From Candidatus Zhuqueibacterota bacterium (lineage in GTDB: Bacteria > Zhuqueibacterota > Zhuqueibacteria > Residuimicrobiales > Krinioviventaceae), in contig RQOI01000476.1 in NCBI GenBank assembly GCA_003854995.1, forward strand, positions 1 to 21,652: 21,652 nt of DNA. Reading direction: 5' to 3'. Each line of letters opens with the position of its first letter. Within the stretch, counting starts at the first letter, position 1. The translations under genes and the position numbers were made by a program. This document shows, piece after piece, positions 6,706 through 15,268 of this stretch. The notes beneath the pieces are model-generated. The model had not been told where the DNA came from. It ran no database searches and saw only the letters and a list, made by a program, of their open reading frames with translations.

Positions 6706-8529
6706 TTATAAGGCTTTTTCCAGTTTGATGATGACGTCCCGAGCCTTTTTATATGATCGATCCATTTCTTCCTTTTTGACAACGGATGGCGCAAATCGTT
6801 GGAAATCGCACATCCTGATCAGATCAAAATACTCACTTGTGAGCTCGGAATCGATATTTTTCTTGCTGAACTCTTTTTCCAGTTCGTCACTCATGAGGCC
6901 TGCTTTTGACATATTGAGTTTATCCGCTGCAAAACCGGTCAAGGCACTGGCGACCTCAGCGTAGAAATCTTTTTGCGCCGCTTCTGTCAACAAAGATTTT
7001 GCCTTTGACAGGCGCCGCATGGCCATCGCGTTCGCTCTTTTACTGCGCGCATAGGCCGCGTTGGCGCTCAGCTTGTCAGCGTGGCTTTTATAGGCAAAAG
7101 CAGCTCCCAGGACGATGAGCGGAACGATCAAGAGGGAGAGGAAGCCAAAGCTGGTATAAATACGATAGTTGATCGTTTGCAGCGGGCCAGGGGTCAGCTT
7201 GATAAACCGGATATCCTGACCAACGTACTTGACCTCTTCTTTGCTCAGGCCTGTGCCGCCGGCAGCGACAAACTGCCCCGAGCCCTTGGCCACATTGATG
7301 ACGATTTCTGGTGATGTCAGCGTCTGGTAGGTGCTGTTCTTCGGATCGAAATAGGAAAAGGTGATCGGCTTTATACTCTGATGGCCAGGAAAACGAGGCA
7401 CCAGCACATACTCGAAGGTCTTACTGCCACTGATGAGGCCATTTTGTCGACTAATATTCTCCGTCTCTTTCGGATCGTAGCGTTCGAAATCGGGCGGGAT
7501 GATCACCGTGGGCCGGGGCAAGAGGCGAATGTTGCCGGTTCCAGAGAGAGTGACCTTGAGCGTCACAGCTTCATTGGTCTCGACGTCCGTTTTGTCGATG
7601 GCGGCATTCAGCTTGTACTGTCCGACCGCACCGGCGAAATCGGCCGGCTTGTCAGCGCTGGGCAGTGACATGACATCGATTTCGACGGCTGGTGATTCGA
7701 TGCTCTTCCGAATGGTTCGACCAAAAAAGGCATCATCGAAAAAAGAATCAAAGAGATCGCGGCTGCGCTGCGTATTTTGCACCTTGACCTCGCATTGCAG
7801 TGACATCGGACCAATGGTCTTTTCCCCGGCAGATGTTGGAAAAATGGCCACTTTTTTTATATCCGCTGTCACATAATTGACGCCATTGATGACTTCATTC
7901 TTCACCTGGGGTTGTTGCGGCGTTTCAATGTCTTCAGTCCAAAATCCTGTCATCTCAGGCAGTTTCGTGATCGTATAGCCGGTGACGCGCACAGCAGCAT
8001 ATATCCTATAAGTGACAATGACCGGCTCATTCTGGTAAACCCGGCGCTTGCTGACGATCGTACGAATGAACAAATCATCTGAATCGGTGGAGCTCCTGTC
8101 ATCTGCTGTCAAAGGTGCAGCCCCCTGCGGCCGCCCGGCGGTCCCCCCTTTGGTGATCGTAAGAGTGATCGGCTGGGACGAGTATTCCTCATTCTCATAC
8201 ACGACGGTTACGGCGGGAATCGTCAGTGTTCCTTCTTTGGCGGCCAGATAGTAAAAGCTGAAGGATTTTGACACGGACATTTTGCCATTCACGAACGAAA
8301 TATTTTGCGCTGTCCCGCCCGAACCGAGAAAAGCGAGGTAACCCTGCATATCCGGCAATTCGGGCTGGCCGACTTTTTGTGCAGCTTCGCCGGTCAACTC
8401 GATCGTGAAGACCACCTGCTGATCAATAACTATCTGCGTCTGATTGACGGTTGTCGTTACCGCCAATGGTTGCGCCCCGATGAGACAAACCATGCTCAGA
8501 ATAAAAATGAAAAAAATCCTTGGATTCAT
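6706..8529 (-). CDS. batD: BatD, oxygen-tolerance membrane protein
   Basis: 607 residues, close to the usual BatD length. Signal peptide 1-19 (MNPRIFFIFILSMVCLIGA). A long beta-rich ectodomain (20-450) has the family-like start VNQTQIVIDQQVVFTIELTG and a later repeat of the same type (KRRVYQNEPVIVTYRIY). One membrane segment lies at about 461-480, followed by a cytosolic helical tail of about 127 residues with FYAEVASALTGFAADKL and FDLIRMCDFQRFAP. That tail resembles the C-termini of two other proteins in the cluster. BatD works with BatA/B/C/E in a poorly understood envelope or oxidative-stress role in Bacteroides and Leptospira. It starts 7 bases after the batC stop and abuts batE. Confidence 0.9.
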   Translation of the reverse strand: MNPRIFFIFILSMVCLIGAQPLAVTTTVNQTQIVIDQQVVFTIELTGEAAQKVGQPELPDMQGYLAFLGSGGTAQNISFVNGKMSVSKSFSFYYLAAKEGTLTIPAVTVVYENEEYSSQPITLTITKGGTAGRPQGAAPLTADDRSSTDSDDLFIRTIVSKRRVYQNEPVIVTYRIYAAVRVTGYTITKLPEMTGFWTEDIETPQQPQVKNEVINGVNYVTADIKKVAIFPTSAGEKTIGPMSLQCEVKVQNTQRSRDLFDSFFDDAFFGRTIRKSIESPAVEIDVMSLPSADKPADFAGAVGQYKLNAAIDKTDVETNEAVTLKVTLSGTGNIRLLPRPTVIIPPDFERYDPKETENISRQNGLISGSKTFEYVLVPRFPGHQSIKPITFSYFDPKNSTYQTLTSPEIVINVAKGSGQFVAAGGTGLSKEEVKYVGQDIRFIKLTPGPLQTINYRIYTSFGFLSLLIVPLIVLGAAFAYKSHADKLSANAAYARSKRANAMAMRRLSKAKSLLTEAAQKDFYAEVASALTGFAADKLNMSKAGLMSDELEKEFSKKNIDSELTSEYFDLIRMCDFQRFAPSVVKKEEMDRSYKKARDVIIKLEKAL

Positions 8530-8536
8530 CTTTGAA

Positions 8537-9283
8537 TCACCAATCCTTTAACACCCGTACGTTACCAGGCGCCCGCTGTTTGCGCGCGTTTTTCATATTT
8601 TCTTCATCTTCTTTCATGGCCTGCAGAATTCGTTCAGCGTCCTCTTTGGACATCTCTTCTGCTGTCTGCATTTCCTGCTGCTGTTGCTGCTGCTGTTGCT
8701 CTTGTTGCTCACTTTCCTCCTGAGACTCTTGCGGCGCCTGTTCCTGTTCATCTCCTTGCTGGTCTTGTTGCTCCTGATTCTGCTGCTGCTGTTGCTGTTG
8801 CTGCTGGTTTTGCTGCTGCTCATTCTGGTTCTGCTGTTTCTCCGATTGGTCCTTCAATTGTCGCCGAACAAATTCGAGATTGTATTTGGCATCCTGATCA
8901 TCCGGATTGAGTTTGAGCGCTTCCTGGTAGGCCAAAATGCTCTCCGGCAGCTTGCCCAGTCGGTAAAGTGAATTGCCGATATTGTAGTAGGCCTGAGACT
9001 GAGCCAGTGCTTCATCTGCCCCCAATGAGCCCTCGAACTCTTTGATCGATTCCTCATACTTTTGCTTTTTATAGTTCACATTTCCCATATTGAACTTGAT
9101 GATCGGCGATTCCGGCGCATGCACTTGCGCATCGCGATATTTGTTCATCGCTTCGTCGTAACGTTCTTCGCCATACAACTTGTTGCCATCAACAATTTTC
9201 TTGCGTCCGCTCTGAGCATAGGAAAGCTGGCCGCAAAGGATGGTCAAAAGCAAAATCCAGCTGGATATCTTTATCTTTTTCAC
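8537..9283 (-). CDS. batC: BatC, TPR protein with poly-Gln tract
   Basis: 248 residues if it starts at GTG 9283, which begins a good signal peptide (VKKIKISSWILLLTILCGQLSYA) with GAGG five bases upstream. The frame is open to a TTG at 9343, which would add 20 residues before the signal and is less likely. TPR units lie at about 27-145 (GNKLYGEERYDEAMNKYRDA, AYYNIGNSLYRLGKLPESI). A Gln-dominated low-complexity region covers about 146-206. A short charged helix and the ending VRVLKDW follow; a terminal lysine/Asp/Trp-type motif is what I recall for BatC. It is expected in the periplasm, scaffolding BatA, BatB and BatD. It follows batB after a few bases and precedes batD by 7. Confidence 0.82.
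   Translation of the reverse strand: MKKIKISSWILLLTILCGQLSYAQSGRKKIVDGNKLYGEERYDEAMNKYRDAQVHAPESPIIKFNMGNVNYKKQKYEESIKEFEGSLGADEALAQSQAYYNIGNSLYRLGKLPESILAYQEALKLNPDDQDAKYNLEFVRRQLKDQSEKQQNQNEQQQNQQQQQQQQQNQEQQDQQGDEQEQAPQESQEESEQQEQQQQQQQQEMQTAEEMSKEDAERILQAMKEDEENMKNARKQRAPGNVRVLKDW
8666..8848 (-). repeat. CAG/CAA-rich microsatellite coding for poly-Gln in BatC
   Basis: This stretch encodes Gln runs of up to nine, broken by Asn, Glu and Asp. Codons mix CAG and CAA, which shows as ctg/ttg triplets on the plus strand. Any length change in steps of three keeps the frame. A Leu-rich open frame on the other strand is its shadow. Confidence 0.85.
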
Positions 9284-9349
9284 AAACTCCTCACTGCTTA
9301 CTCCTCGGCCGACAAGTGCGTTGTGAGCTGCAATCATTCTCAAGGGCGA

Positions 9350-10372
9350 TCACATGAACCGGCCGCGCCATTCCTTTTTCACCTTCAGACGCTCGGGAAA
9401 GATGAATTCAATGGCGATCAAAATCAATGCGACGATGAGCAAATACTGAAACCTGTCCTCAAACTGCGAAAATTGCAGGGAACCGAGCTCTTTTTTTTCC
9501 ATGCGGGCAATTTCATCATAGATCTTGTCCAATTCCTCTTCGCCACCTGAAGCTCGAAAATACTTGCCGCCGGTCTGCAGGGCGATCTTTTCCAGCGTAA
9601 ATTCATCGAGTTTGGTGATGACGACCGATCCCTGACGATCCTTTTTAAAGCCGCTGCCCGAAACGGTCTCGGGTATGGGCTCACCCTGCGGCGAGCCTAT
9701 GCCGACCGTGTAAATGACGATGCCCTGTCGCTCCGCCTCTTCAGCAAACTTTATCACATCCTCACCGTGATCTTCGCCATCCGTTATGAGCACCAGCACT
9801 TTATACTTACGTTCCTGCTGATCGAACGTTTCGATGGCCTTTTGAATGGCGAGCCCCACGGCTGTCCCCGGCACCGGAATGAGATCCGGCGCCATGATGT
9901 CGAGAAATATTTTTGCCGCGCCGTAATCAAGAGTGAGCGGACATTGCACAAAAGCCACGCCGGCGAAGGCAATGAGTCCGATGCGATCACCGCGCAAGCG
10001 AGCGATAAAGCTCTCCACCTCGTGCTTGGCTTTATCGAGTCTGCTCGGCGGAACATCGCGCGCCAGCATCGATTTAGACACATCAATCGCCACGAGCACG
10101 TCAACGCCTTCTCGTTTCACCTCCTCGATTTTAGTGCCGATCTGCGGCCGAGCGAGAGCCAATATGATGAAAATAGTGGCGAGCAAGAGCAGGGCGCTCT
10201 TTGCCACCTGGCGATCGGGACTCGTATTGCTGCTCAGCTTTTTCATCAGCTCCAGCGCCCCAAAGCGCGCCATGGCGCGTCTTTTTGACTTGAATGCCAG
10301 CACAAGAAAGACGACCAGCAAAGGCAGCAACCATAAAAGATGAAAAAGCGATGAATGTGCAAATCGTAGCAT
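9350..10372 (-). CDS. batB: BatB, von Willebrand A domain membrane protein
   Basis: 340 residues. Two N-terminal membrane segments (about 10-27 and 57-75), then a VWA domain (about 88-280), then a C-terminal membrane segment (about 309-325). The metal-ion-dependent adhesion site is intact: DVSKS with Asp97, Ser99, Ser101, a conserved Thr in PGTAVGLAI, and Asp in LITDGEDHGED. The block FVQCPLTLDYGAAK is typical of BatA/BatB proteins. The VWA domain sits between membrane anchors and should bind a partner through a metal ion, with the MoxR ATPase a likely regulator in this family. The start ATG 10372 is 20 bases after the batA stop, and the ribosome binding site is weak (GGA), which fits translation coupled to batA. 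Confidence 0.92.
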   Translation of the reverse strand: MLRFAHSSLFHLLWLLPLLVVFLVLAFKSKRRAMARFGALELMKKLSSNTSPDRQVAKSALLLLATIFIILALARPQIGTKIEEVKREGVDVLVAIDVSKSMLARDVPPSRLDKAKHEVESFIARLRGDRIGLIAFAGVAFVQCPLTLDYGAAKIFLDIMAPDLIPVPGTAVGLAIQKAIETFDQQERKYKVLVLITDGEDHGEDVIKFAEEAERQGIVIYTVGIGSPQGEPIPETVSGSGFKKDRQGSVVITKLDEFTLEKIALQTGGKYFRASGGEEELDKIYDEIARMEKKELGSLQFSQFEDRFQYLLIVALILIAIEFIFPERLKVKKEWRGRFM

Positions 10373-10392
10373 GATGAAAATCCGCTTTCAAA

Positions 10393-11391
10393 TCATGGTA
10401 GTTTGCGAAATTTGGTATTCGCCAGGATAATTTCCAGCAGCAGCAAAAAAAGAGCTGCCAGCGTATAGGGCAAAAACAATTCGCTGTAACGCGTATATTC
10501 TTTCACCTCGATCTTTGTTTTTTCCATCTCGCCGATTTCAGCATAAATCTGCTCGAGGCTGGTCTTGTCGGTTGCCCGAAAATACTGAGCATCGGTGATG
10601 GCGGAAATCTGTCTGAGGAGCTCTTCATCGATTTGCACCGGAACGCGTTGATAGCGCTTGCCAAAGATCGGGTCATTGATGGGATACAAGGCATCGCCCC
10701 GTTTTCCAGCACCGATCGTATAAATGCGCACATCAAATGTCTTTGCCACTTTGGCGGCGGTGATCGGATCCAGTTCGCCGCGATTGTTGACGCCGTCCGT
10801 CAACAGGATGACGACCTTGCTCTTTGCACTGCTATCTTTCAGCCGATTGACGCAGTTGCCGATCGCCATGCCAATGGCCGTTCCGTCTTCGATCATACCG
10901 ATTTCGACCTCTTGCAAAAAGCGCAGCACAATGCCATAGTCCAGTGTCAACGGGCATTGGGTGAAGCTTTGGGCGGCAAACACCACCAGGCCGATTCGAT
11001 CGTTCTTTCGACCTTGAATAAAGTCAGCAGCCACAACCTTGGCTGTCTCCAGACGATTTTTAGGCTTGAAATCCTCTGCCAGCATGCTGCTGGAAATATC
11101 CATCGCCAGGATGATATCCACTCCCTCGGTCTGCACTTCTGACTCTTTTTGGCCCGATTGCGGCCGCGCAAAGGCGATGATCAGCAAAGCGATGGCAAGG
11201 AGGCGAAAGATGAACAGGCTGTGACGCAACTGTTTCCTGGTCGATGACTTTAATTTTTTTATGATGCCGAGATTCGAATAGCGCAACGTCGCCGCTGATC
11301 GTTTCATCCGCAGGGTGCGCAGATACCAGTAAACCATCAACGGCAGGACGATGAGCAGCAGCAGAAAATGAGGATTGGCAAATCTAAACAT
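10393..11391 (-). CDS. batA: BatA, von Willebrand A domain membrane protein
   Basis: 332 residues from ATG 11391, chosen over an in-frame reading from 11430 because GAGGAGA lies 6 bases upstream (11398-11404) and the protein begins with the typical MFRFANPHFLLLL. Membrane segments lie at about 8-24, 55-75 and 309-325. The VWA domain in between has an intact metal site: DISSS (Asp98, Ser100, Ser102), DGTAIGMAI and LLTDGVNNRG. FTQCPLTLDYGIVLRF is shared with BatB, its tandem paralogue. Its start overlaps the stop of the preceding BatD-like gene by 8 bases (ATGTTTAG), so the two should be translationally coupled. Confidence 0.93.
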   Translation of the reverse strand: MFRFANPHFLLLLIVLPLMVYWYLRTLRMKRSAATLRYSNLGIIKKLKSSTRKQLRHSLFIFRLLAIALLIIAFARPQSGQKESEVQTEGVDIILAMDISSSMLAEDFKPKNRLETAKVVAADFIQGRKNDRIGLVVFAAQSFTQCPLTLDYGIVLRFLQEVEIGMIEDGTAIGMAIGNCVNRLKDSSAKSKVVILLTDGVNNRGELDPITAAKVAKTFDVRIYTIGAGKRGDALYPINDPIFGKRYQRVPVQIDEELLRQISAITDAQYFRATDKTSLEQIYAEIGEMEKTKIEVKEYTRYSELFLPYTLAALFLLLLEIILANTKFRKLP

Positions 11392-12367
11392 CCGTTTTCT
11401 CCTCGTATACCGCTTCGGTAATGCTGACATCGTCGACTGGGTCGAAAACGAGTTTTGTCTCGTTCACATAGTCCGTGGCGAGCTGCAGCGACGCGGTATT
11501 TTCATCTGCGGGTGGCTCAAGTTTGGCAAATTTGACCAGATCGCTCCTGGCCAAAAGGGCATTGAGCTTTTCTATGTCTTTATCCGGCAGGTTCTGCTCG
11601 CGCATGACGTTTACGAGCTGTGTGGTCGTCATCTCCATAGCGGGCATATAAAAACGTCCCTCGACATACTGACGCACGATATCGGAAAGCTCGGTATAGA
11701 ATTCTTTCACCTTGCCGCTGCTCAACAGATCGCTCTCTCGCAGCCTCTGCAGCGCTTCCAGTGCAATCTCGTGCGCCGGCCGTGGCGGCTTGCCGCGCAT
11801 CGGGATGAGCGACTTGCCTTCGCGTCGCCGTTTAAGATAGTAGAGGACGAAAAGAATCACTGCGAGCAAAAGAACGCCTGAAATAACTGATTTGATCAGC
11901 CGGGCATAATCTCTTGGCGGCGTCATGGGTGGCTTGATATCGCGGATGTCGCCCGCTTCGTCGGGATTCAAACTCTCGACGACTATATCATGCGGTTCTG
12001 TCATCAGCGTCTGCCAGCTGCTGTCACCTTGAGCACGGTACTGAATCGCCACTTCCGGGATCAGATAATCGCCGGTATCGAAAGTGGAAATTTCATAGTC
12101 GACCTGCTCGACGATCTGATCATCGACGATCCTTGGCTCACGCACCGCATAGTCCCGTATTTCAAACATGCCAAGATTCTCAGCCGTCGATGGCATGAGC
12201 AGCTCTAGATTTTTGTCCCGCGTGACGATCACAGAATAGTGGATGACATCGCCGATGAGGATCTTGTTGCGATCGACGTGCGAATCGACGACGATATCAC
12301 CCTGGGCAAAAATGTCCAGGGTCAAAAGCGAGAATGCAATCAGCAAGTGTCGTGTTATTTTTGCCAT
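11384..12367 (-). CDS. BatD-like membrane protein (second copy of the module)
   Basis: 327 residues. Signal peptide 1-21 (ending FAQ). A beta-rich ectodomain (22-140) starts IVVDSHVDRNKILIGDVIHYSVIV, like the first repeat of BatD. A Pro-rich joint follows (KPPMTPPRD), then one membrane segment (160-178) and a cytosolic helical region (198-302) with HEIALEALQRL, FYTELSDIVRQYVEGRF, TTTQLV and SDLVKFAKL. The same order is seen in the other BatD-like gene of the cluster and, enlarged, in BatD. Genes of this type often sit between DUF58 and batA in Bacteroidetes-type operons. No strong ribosome binding site precedes ATG 12367. It overlaps batA by 8 bases. Role in the complex is unknown. Confidence 0.82.
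   Translation of the reverse strand: MAKITRHLLIAFSLLTLDIFAQGDIVVDSHVDRNKILIGDVIHYSVIVTRDKNLELLMPSTAENLGMFEIRDYAVREPRIVDDQIVEQVDYEISTFDTGDYLIPEVAIQYRAQGDSSWQTLMTEPHDIVVESLNPDEAGDIRDIKPPMTPPRDYARLIKSVISGVLLLAVILFVLYYLKRRREGKSLIPMRGKPPRPAHEIALEALQRLRESDLLSSGKVKEFYTELSDIVRQYVEGRFYMPAMEMTTTQLVNVMREQNLPDKDIEKLNALLARSDLVKFAKLEPPADENTASLQLATDYVNETKLVFDPVDDVSITEAVYEEKTDV
11398..11404 (-). promoter_or_regulatory. Ribosome binding site of batA
   Basis: GAGGAGA, 6 bases upstream of ATG 11391 and inside the end of the preceding gene. It decides the batA start. Confidence 0.65.
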
Positions 12368-12404
12368 CTACTTTTTGTCTTTTGCACTTGTTATCGCGGT
12401 CGGG

Positions 12405-13340
12405 TCACTGAATCCGACTCTCGTAAAACTGCACATTTTCAGTCAGCAACATCTTTTCAATCATCGCCTGATAGGTGTCCATGTACTTTTTTCGCGTCAG
12501 CTGCTGCGCCACTTGCTGCCGGGCTTGGTCGAGCGACAATTCTCCGATGACAGTGCCGTCCTCATCTTTCTCAACGAATTCGTCCTTGTGCGCTTGATAA
12601 TAGAGTTCCAGATCGCTTTCCTCGATTTGGGTGTTTGCGGCAACTCGATCGGCCAACAGCTTTTGCACCATCAAGGATTTTTTCGCCTGAAAAGCACCTT
12701 CGACGACCTCCGGATCTTTATCAAAACCGGCTCGTTGAGCGGTGTCGAATAACAGTTCGGTCGCCACATATTCACGCAGGAACAAGAGTTTTTGTTCCGG
12801 GGTTTCGAATTGGTCGCGGACGCTGGGCGGCAGTTTGCCGATTTCAAAATCGAGATCGCCCTGCGTGATCTCCCGTTCACCAATTCGGGCCACAACCTCA
12901 CCAGGCCGTTTTTTTGTCACTTTCGACGGATCGAGCTGCACGGCCTCTGCCGCCGCCTGCTGTGCATCTGCAGAGCTGCCGAGTCTTTCCAGGCAGGCGA
13001 CGATCTTTTTATTCGTCTCATCCATCAGGCTGCTTTGCGGATAAAAGTGTTTGACTTTGAGATAATAGGCGAGGGCAGCCTCATAATCATGCAACCGTTC
13101 GAAATAGAGATCGGCGATGATATAGTTGACGTTCGCCTGCTCCGTTTCATCCACTTTATAATCTCGCAAATAGTCATCATAGACCTCAATCGCCCGTGCG
13201 AACAGCGACCGATTGACAAGATCGCCGGCATACTCGCGCAGTTTATCACCATCGAGAGATGGGCCGCTCTGCCTTTGACAGCTCAAAAGAGTGATGATGC
13301 TAAAAATTCCCACAAAAACAAAAGCTGCATATCGTTGCAT
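12405..13340 (-). CDS. Lipoprotein: TPRs plus SurA/PpiC-like chaperone module without rotamase
   Basis: 311 residues from ATG 13340, with GGAGGA 7 bases upstream (13348-13353); a longer reading from 13355 would start inside that site. Lipobox LLSC (Cys21). TPR-like helices cover about 30-135 (FARAIEVYDDYLRDYKV, YEAALAYYLKVKHFYPQS). From about 148 the sequence follows SurA/PpiC N-terminal chaperone domains: VARIGEREITQGDLDFEI, EQKLLFLREYVATELLFDTA, GFDKDPEVVEGAFQAKKS and the hallmark DLELYYQAHKDEF (243-255). In parvulin-type isomerases the rotamase domain follows this point. Here only about ten residues separate it from the closing helix (LSLDQARQQVAQQLTRKK). It should be a chaperone without isomerase activity, held to a membrane and facing the periplasm. 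It is 24 bases after the DUF58 gene. Confidence 0.85.
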   Translation of the reverse strand: MQRYAAFVFVGIFSIITLLSCQRQSGPSLDGDKLREYAGDLVNRSLFARAIEVYDDYLRDYKVDETEQANVNYIIADLYFERLHDYEAALAYYLKVKHFYPQSSLMDETNKKIVACLERLGSSADAQQAAAEAVQLDPSKVTKKRPGEVVARIGEREITQGDLDFEIGKLPPSVRDQFETPEQKLLFLREYVATELLFDTAQRAGFDKDPEVVEGAFQAKKSLMVQKLLADRVAANTQIEESDLELYYQAHKDEFVEKDEDGTVIGELSLDQARQQVAQQLTRKKYMDTYQAMIEKMLLTENVQFYESRIQ

Positions 13341-13364
13341 CGTGCCGTCCTCCACTAAAGTACA

Positions 13365-14243
13365 TCACCTGAACCGTTTGGCGCGCATTCGGAAAAAGCG
13401 CATGAGCGGTTCAATATAAGATTGATCGGTTCGAATATCGATATAGTCGACGTTGAGCGACCGAAACAGTTTTTCTCTCTCTGCGATGGACGCGTTCGTG
13501 CTGGAAGCGAATTCATTGCGAATCTCCAGGTTTGCGGTGTCGACCAGGAATATCTCGCCGGTCTCAGCGTCTTCCAGCTCTATAAAACCGACATCTGGCA
13601 ATTCGACTTCACGCGGATCAGTGATGGTCACCGATACGATGTCATGTCGCTTGTTGGCAATCTGCAATGCCTTTTCATAGCCACTGCTGATGAAATCCGA
13701 GATGAGAAAAGTGACGGCGCGTCGGCGCGCCACACGCGAGAGGAACTCCAGCGCTGCGCCGATATTGGTCTGCGAACCTTGCGGCTGGTGATATAATATT
13801 TCACGAATCACCCGCAGTACATGCGATTTGCCTTTTTTCGGTGCGACAAATTTTTCAACGCTGTCGGAAAAAATGATCAAACCGACTTTGTCATTATTTT
13901 TTATGGCAGAAAAGGCCAGCAGGGCGCAGATCTCGGCGGCGATTTCACCCTTCATCTGCCGGAAGGTGCCGAAATCGCTGGACGAACTGACATCGACGAG
14001 CAGCATGACGGTCAATTCCCGCTCTTCTTCAAACACCTTCACGTACGGGTGGCCTTGTCGAGCGGTCACATTCCAGTCGATCGTACGGATATCATCGCCG
14101 ATCTGATATTCGCGCACTTCGGAAAATTCCATACCGCGGCCTTTGAACACGGAATGATATTCGCCGGAGAAAACGTCGTTCACCAGACCGCGCGTCGTGA
14201 TTTCGATTCGTTTTACCTTTTTGAGTATTTCTTTGGGGATCAT
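13365..14243 (-). CDS. DUF58 (von Willebrand A-like) protein
   Basis: 292 residues, no signal peptide or membrane segment, so cytosolic. The family signature lies at 36-62: RGMEFSEVREYQIGDD, then RTIDWNVTAR. A VWA-like fold follows with a metal-binding motif DVSSSS (Asp84, Ser86, Ser88) and the block FLISDFISSGYEKAL. DUF58 genes are nearly always next to a MoxR ATPase, as here, and the pair is believed to form a chaperone–VWA module. It starts 4 bases after the MoxR stop. The product is the usual length for the short DUF58 class seen in Bat clusters. Confidence 0.93.
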   Translation of the reverse strand: MIPKEILKKVKRIEITTRGLVNDVFSGEYHSVFKGRGMEFSEVREYQIGDDIRTIDWNVTARQGHPYVKVFEEERELTVMLLVDVSSSSDFGTFRQMKGEIAAEICALLAFSAIKNNDKVGLIIFSDSVEKFVAPKKGKSHVLRVIREILYHQPQGSQTNIGAALEFLSRVARRRAVTFLISDFISSGYEKALQIANKRHDIVSVTITDPREVELPDVGFIELEDAETGEIFLVDTANLEIRNEFASSTNASIAEREKLFRSLNVDYIDIRTDQSYIEPLMRFFRMRAKRFR

Positions 14244-14247
14244 AAGT

Positions 14248-15237
14248 TTAAGGCACTTCGATTTTGTTCAAAATTTTGCGAACAACCTCTTCTGCCGTGA
14301 CTTCTTCGGCCTCAGCCTCATAAGTGACGATGACGCGGTGGCGCAGGACATCCATGCCGATCGCTCGGACATCCTCCGGCGTGACAAATCCGCGACGGCG
14401 CAAAAATGCGTGCGCGCGAGCGGCCATGCTCAGATTGATCGATGCTCGCGGCGAGGCGCCAAAGGCGATCAATTCTGTCAGTTCAGCAAGGCCAAATTCC
14501 TTTGGCTTGCGCGTCGCAAAGACAATGTCGATGATATAATTTTCAATTTTCGGATCAATATAGACTTGATGCACAGCCTTTTTGGCCGCCACAATTTCTT
14601 GCGGCGACACGACGGGCTGGGCTATCGGCGTCACGAGCGCGGTCATCCGTCGCATTATCTCCAATTCCTCTTCCCGATTCGGGTAGCCGATGGACAGTTT
14701 CAGCATGAATCGGTCCACTTGCGCCTCTGGCAGCGGGTAGGTGCCCTCCTGTTCAATGGGATTTTGCGTCGCCAGCACGAGGAAGGGATCCGGCAGTTTG
14801 AAGGTCTCTTCTCCAATGGTCACCTGTCGTTCCTGCATGGCTTCCAGAAGCGCCGATTGCACCTTGGCCGGCGACCGGTTGATCTCGTCAGCCAACAGGA
14901 GATTGGAGAACACCGGCCCCTTTTTGACCGAAAAGCTGCCGGTCTTTTGCTCGTAGATCACCGTGCCCATGATATCGGCCGGCAAGAGATCAGGAGTGAA
15001 CTGAATTCGATGAAACTGCGTTTTGATGGTGTCCGACAATGTTTTCACTGCCATTGTCTTGGCAAGACCAGGCACGCCTTCCAGGAGTACATGGCCATCG
15101 GACAGCAAGCCGATGAGGAGACGTTCGAGCATGTATTTCTGCCCGACGATCACCTTGCTGACCTCAGTGCTGATCTTGTCGATGAACTCGCTCTCTTTTT
15201 CAATTTTTGCGTTGATAGCACTAATGTCGATACTCAT
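14248..15237 (-). CDS. MoxR-family AAA+ ATPase
   Basis: 329 residues, the typical MoxR size. Walker A GVPGLAKT (54-61), Walker B LLLADE (113-118), sensor 1 ATQNP (156-160), and the finger region PEAQVDRF with Arg176. GTYPLPEAQVDRFML and ASPRASINL are strong MoxR signatures. The lid domain runs from about 210 to the end. MoxR proteins act as chaperones for VWA-containing partners; the DUF58, BatA and BatB genes just downstream are the likely partners. The start ATG 15237 has GGAGGA about 10 bases upstream, and it follows the first BatD-like gene by 31 bases. Confidence 0.95.
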   Translation of the reverse strand: MSIDISAINAKIEKESEFIDKISTEVSKVIVGQKYMLERLLIGLLSDGHVLLEGVPGLAKTMAVKTLSDTIKTQFHRIQFTPDLLPADIMGTVIYEQKTGSFSVKKGPVFSNLLLADEINRSPAKVQSALLEAMQERQVTIGEETFKLPDPFLVLATQNPIEQEGTYPLPEAQVDRFMLKLSIGYPNREEELEIMRRMTALVTPIAQPVVSPQEIVAAKKAVHQVYIDPKIENYIIDIVFATRKPKEFGLAELTELIAFGASPRASINLSMAARAHAFLRRRGFVTPEDVRAIGMDVLRHRVIVTYEAEAEEVTAEEVVRKILNKIEVP

Positions 15238-15268
15238 AGAAAATAGATCCTCCAGAATGGGGTGTTCG

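Noticed and set aside
8684..8971. Leu-rich frame on the plus strand that looks like a membrane protein
   Set aside because: It is the reverse complement of the Gln tract of BatC; CAG/CAA reversed gives CTG/TTG (Leu).
14197..15246. 349-codon open frame on the plus strand opposite the MoxR gene
   Set aside because: The MoxR reading is certain, and this translation is His/Arg/Phe-rich without motifs. It is a shadow frame.
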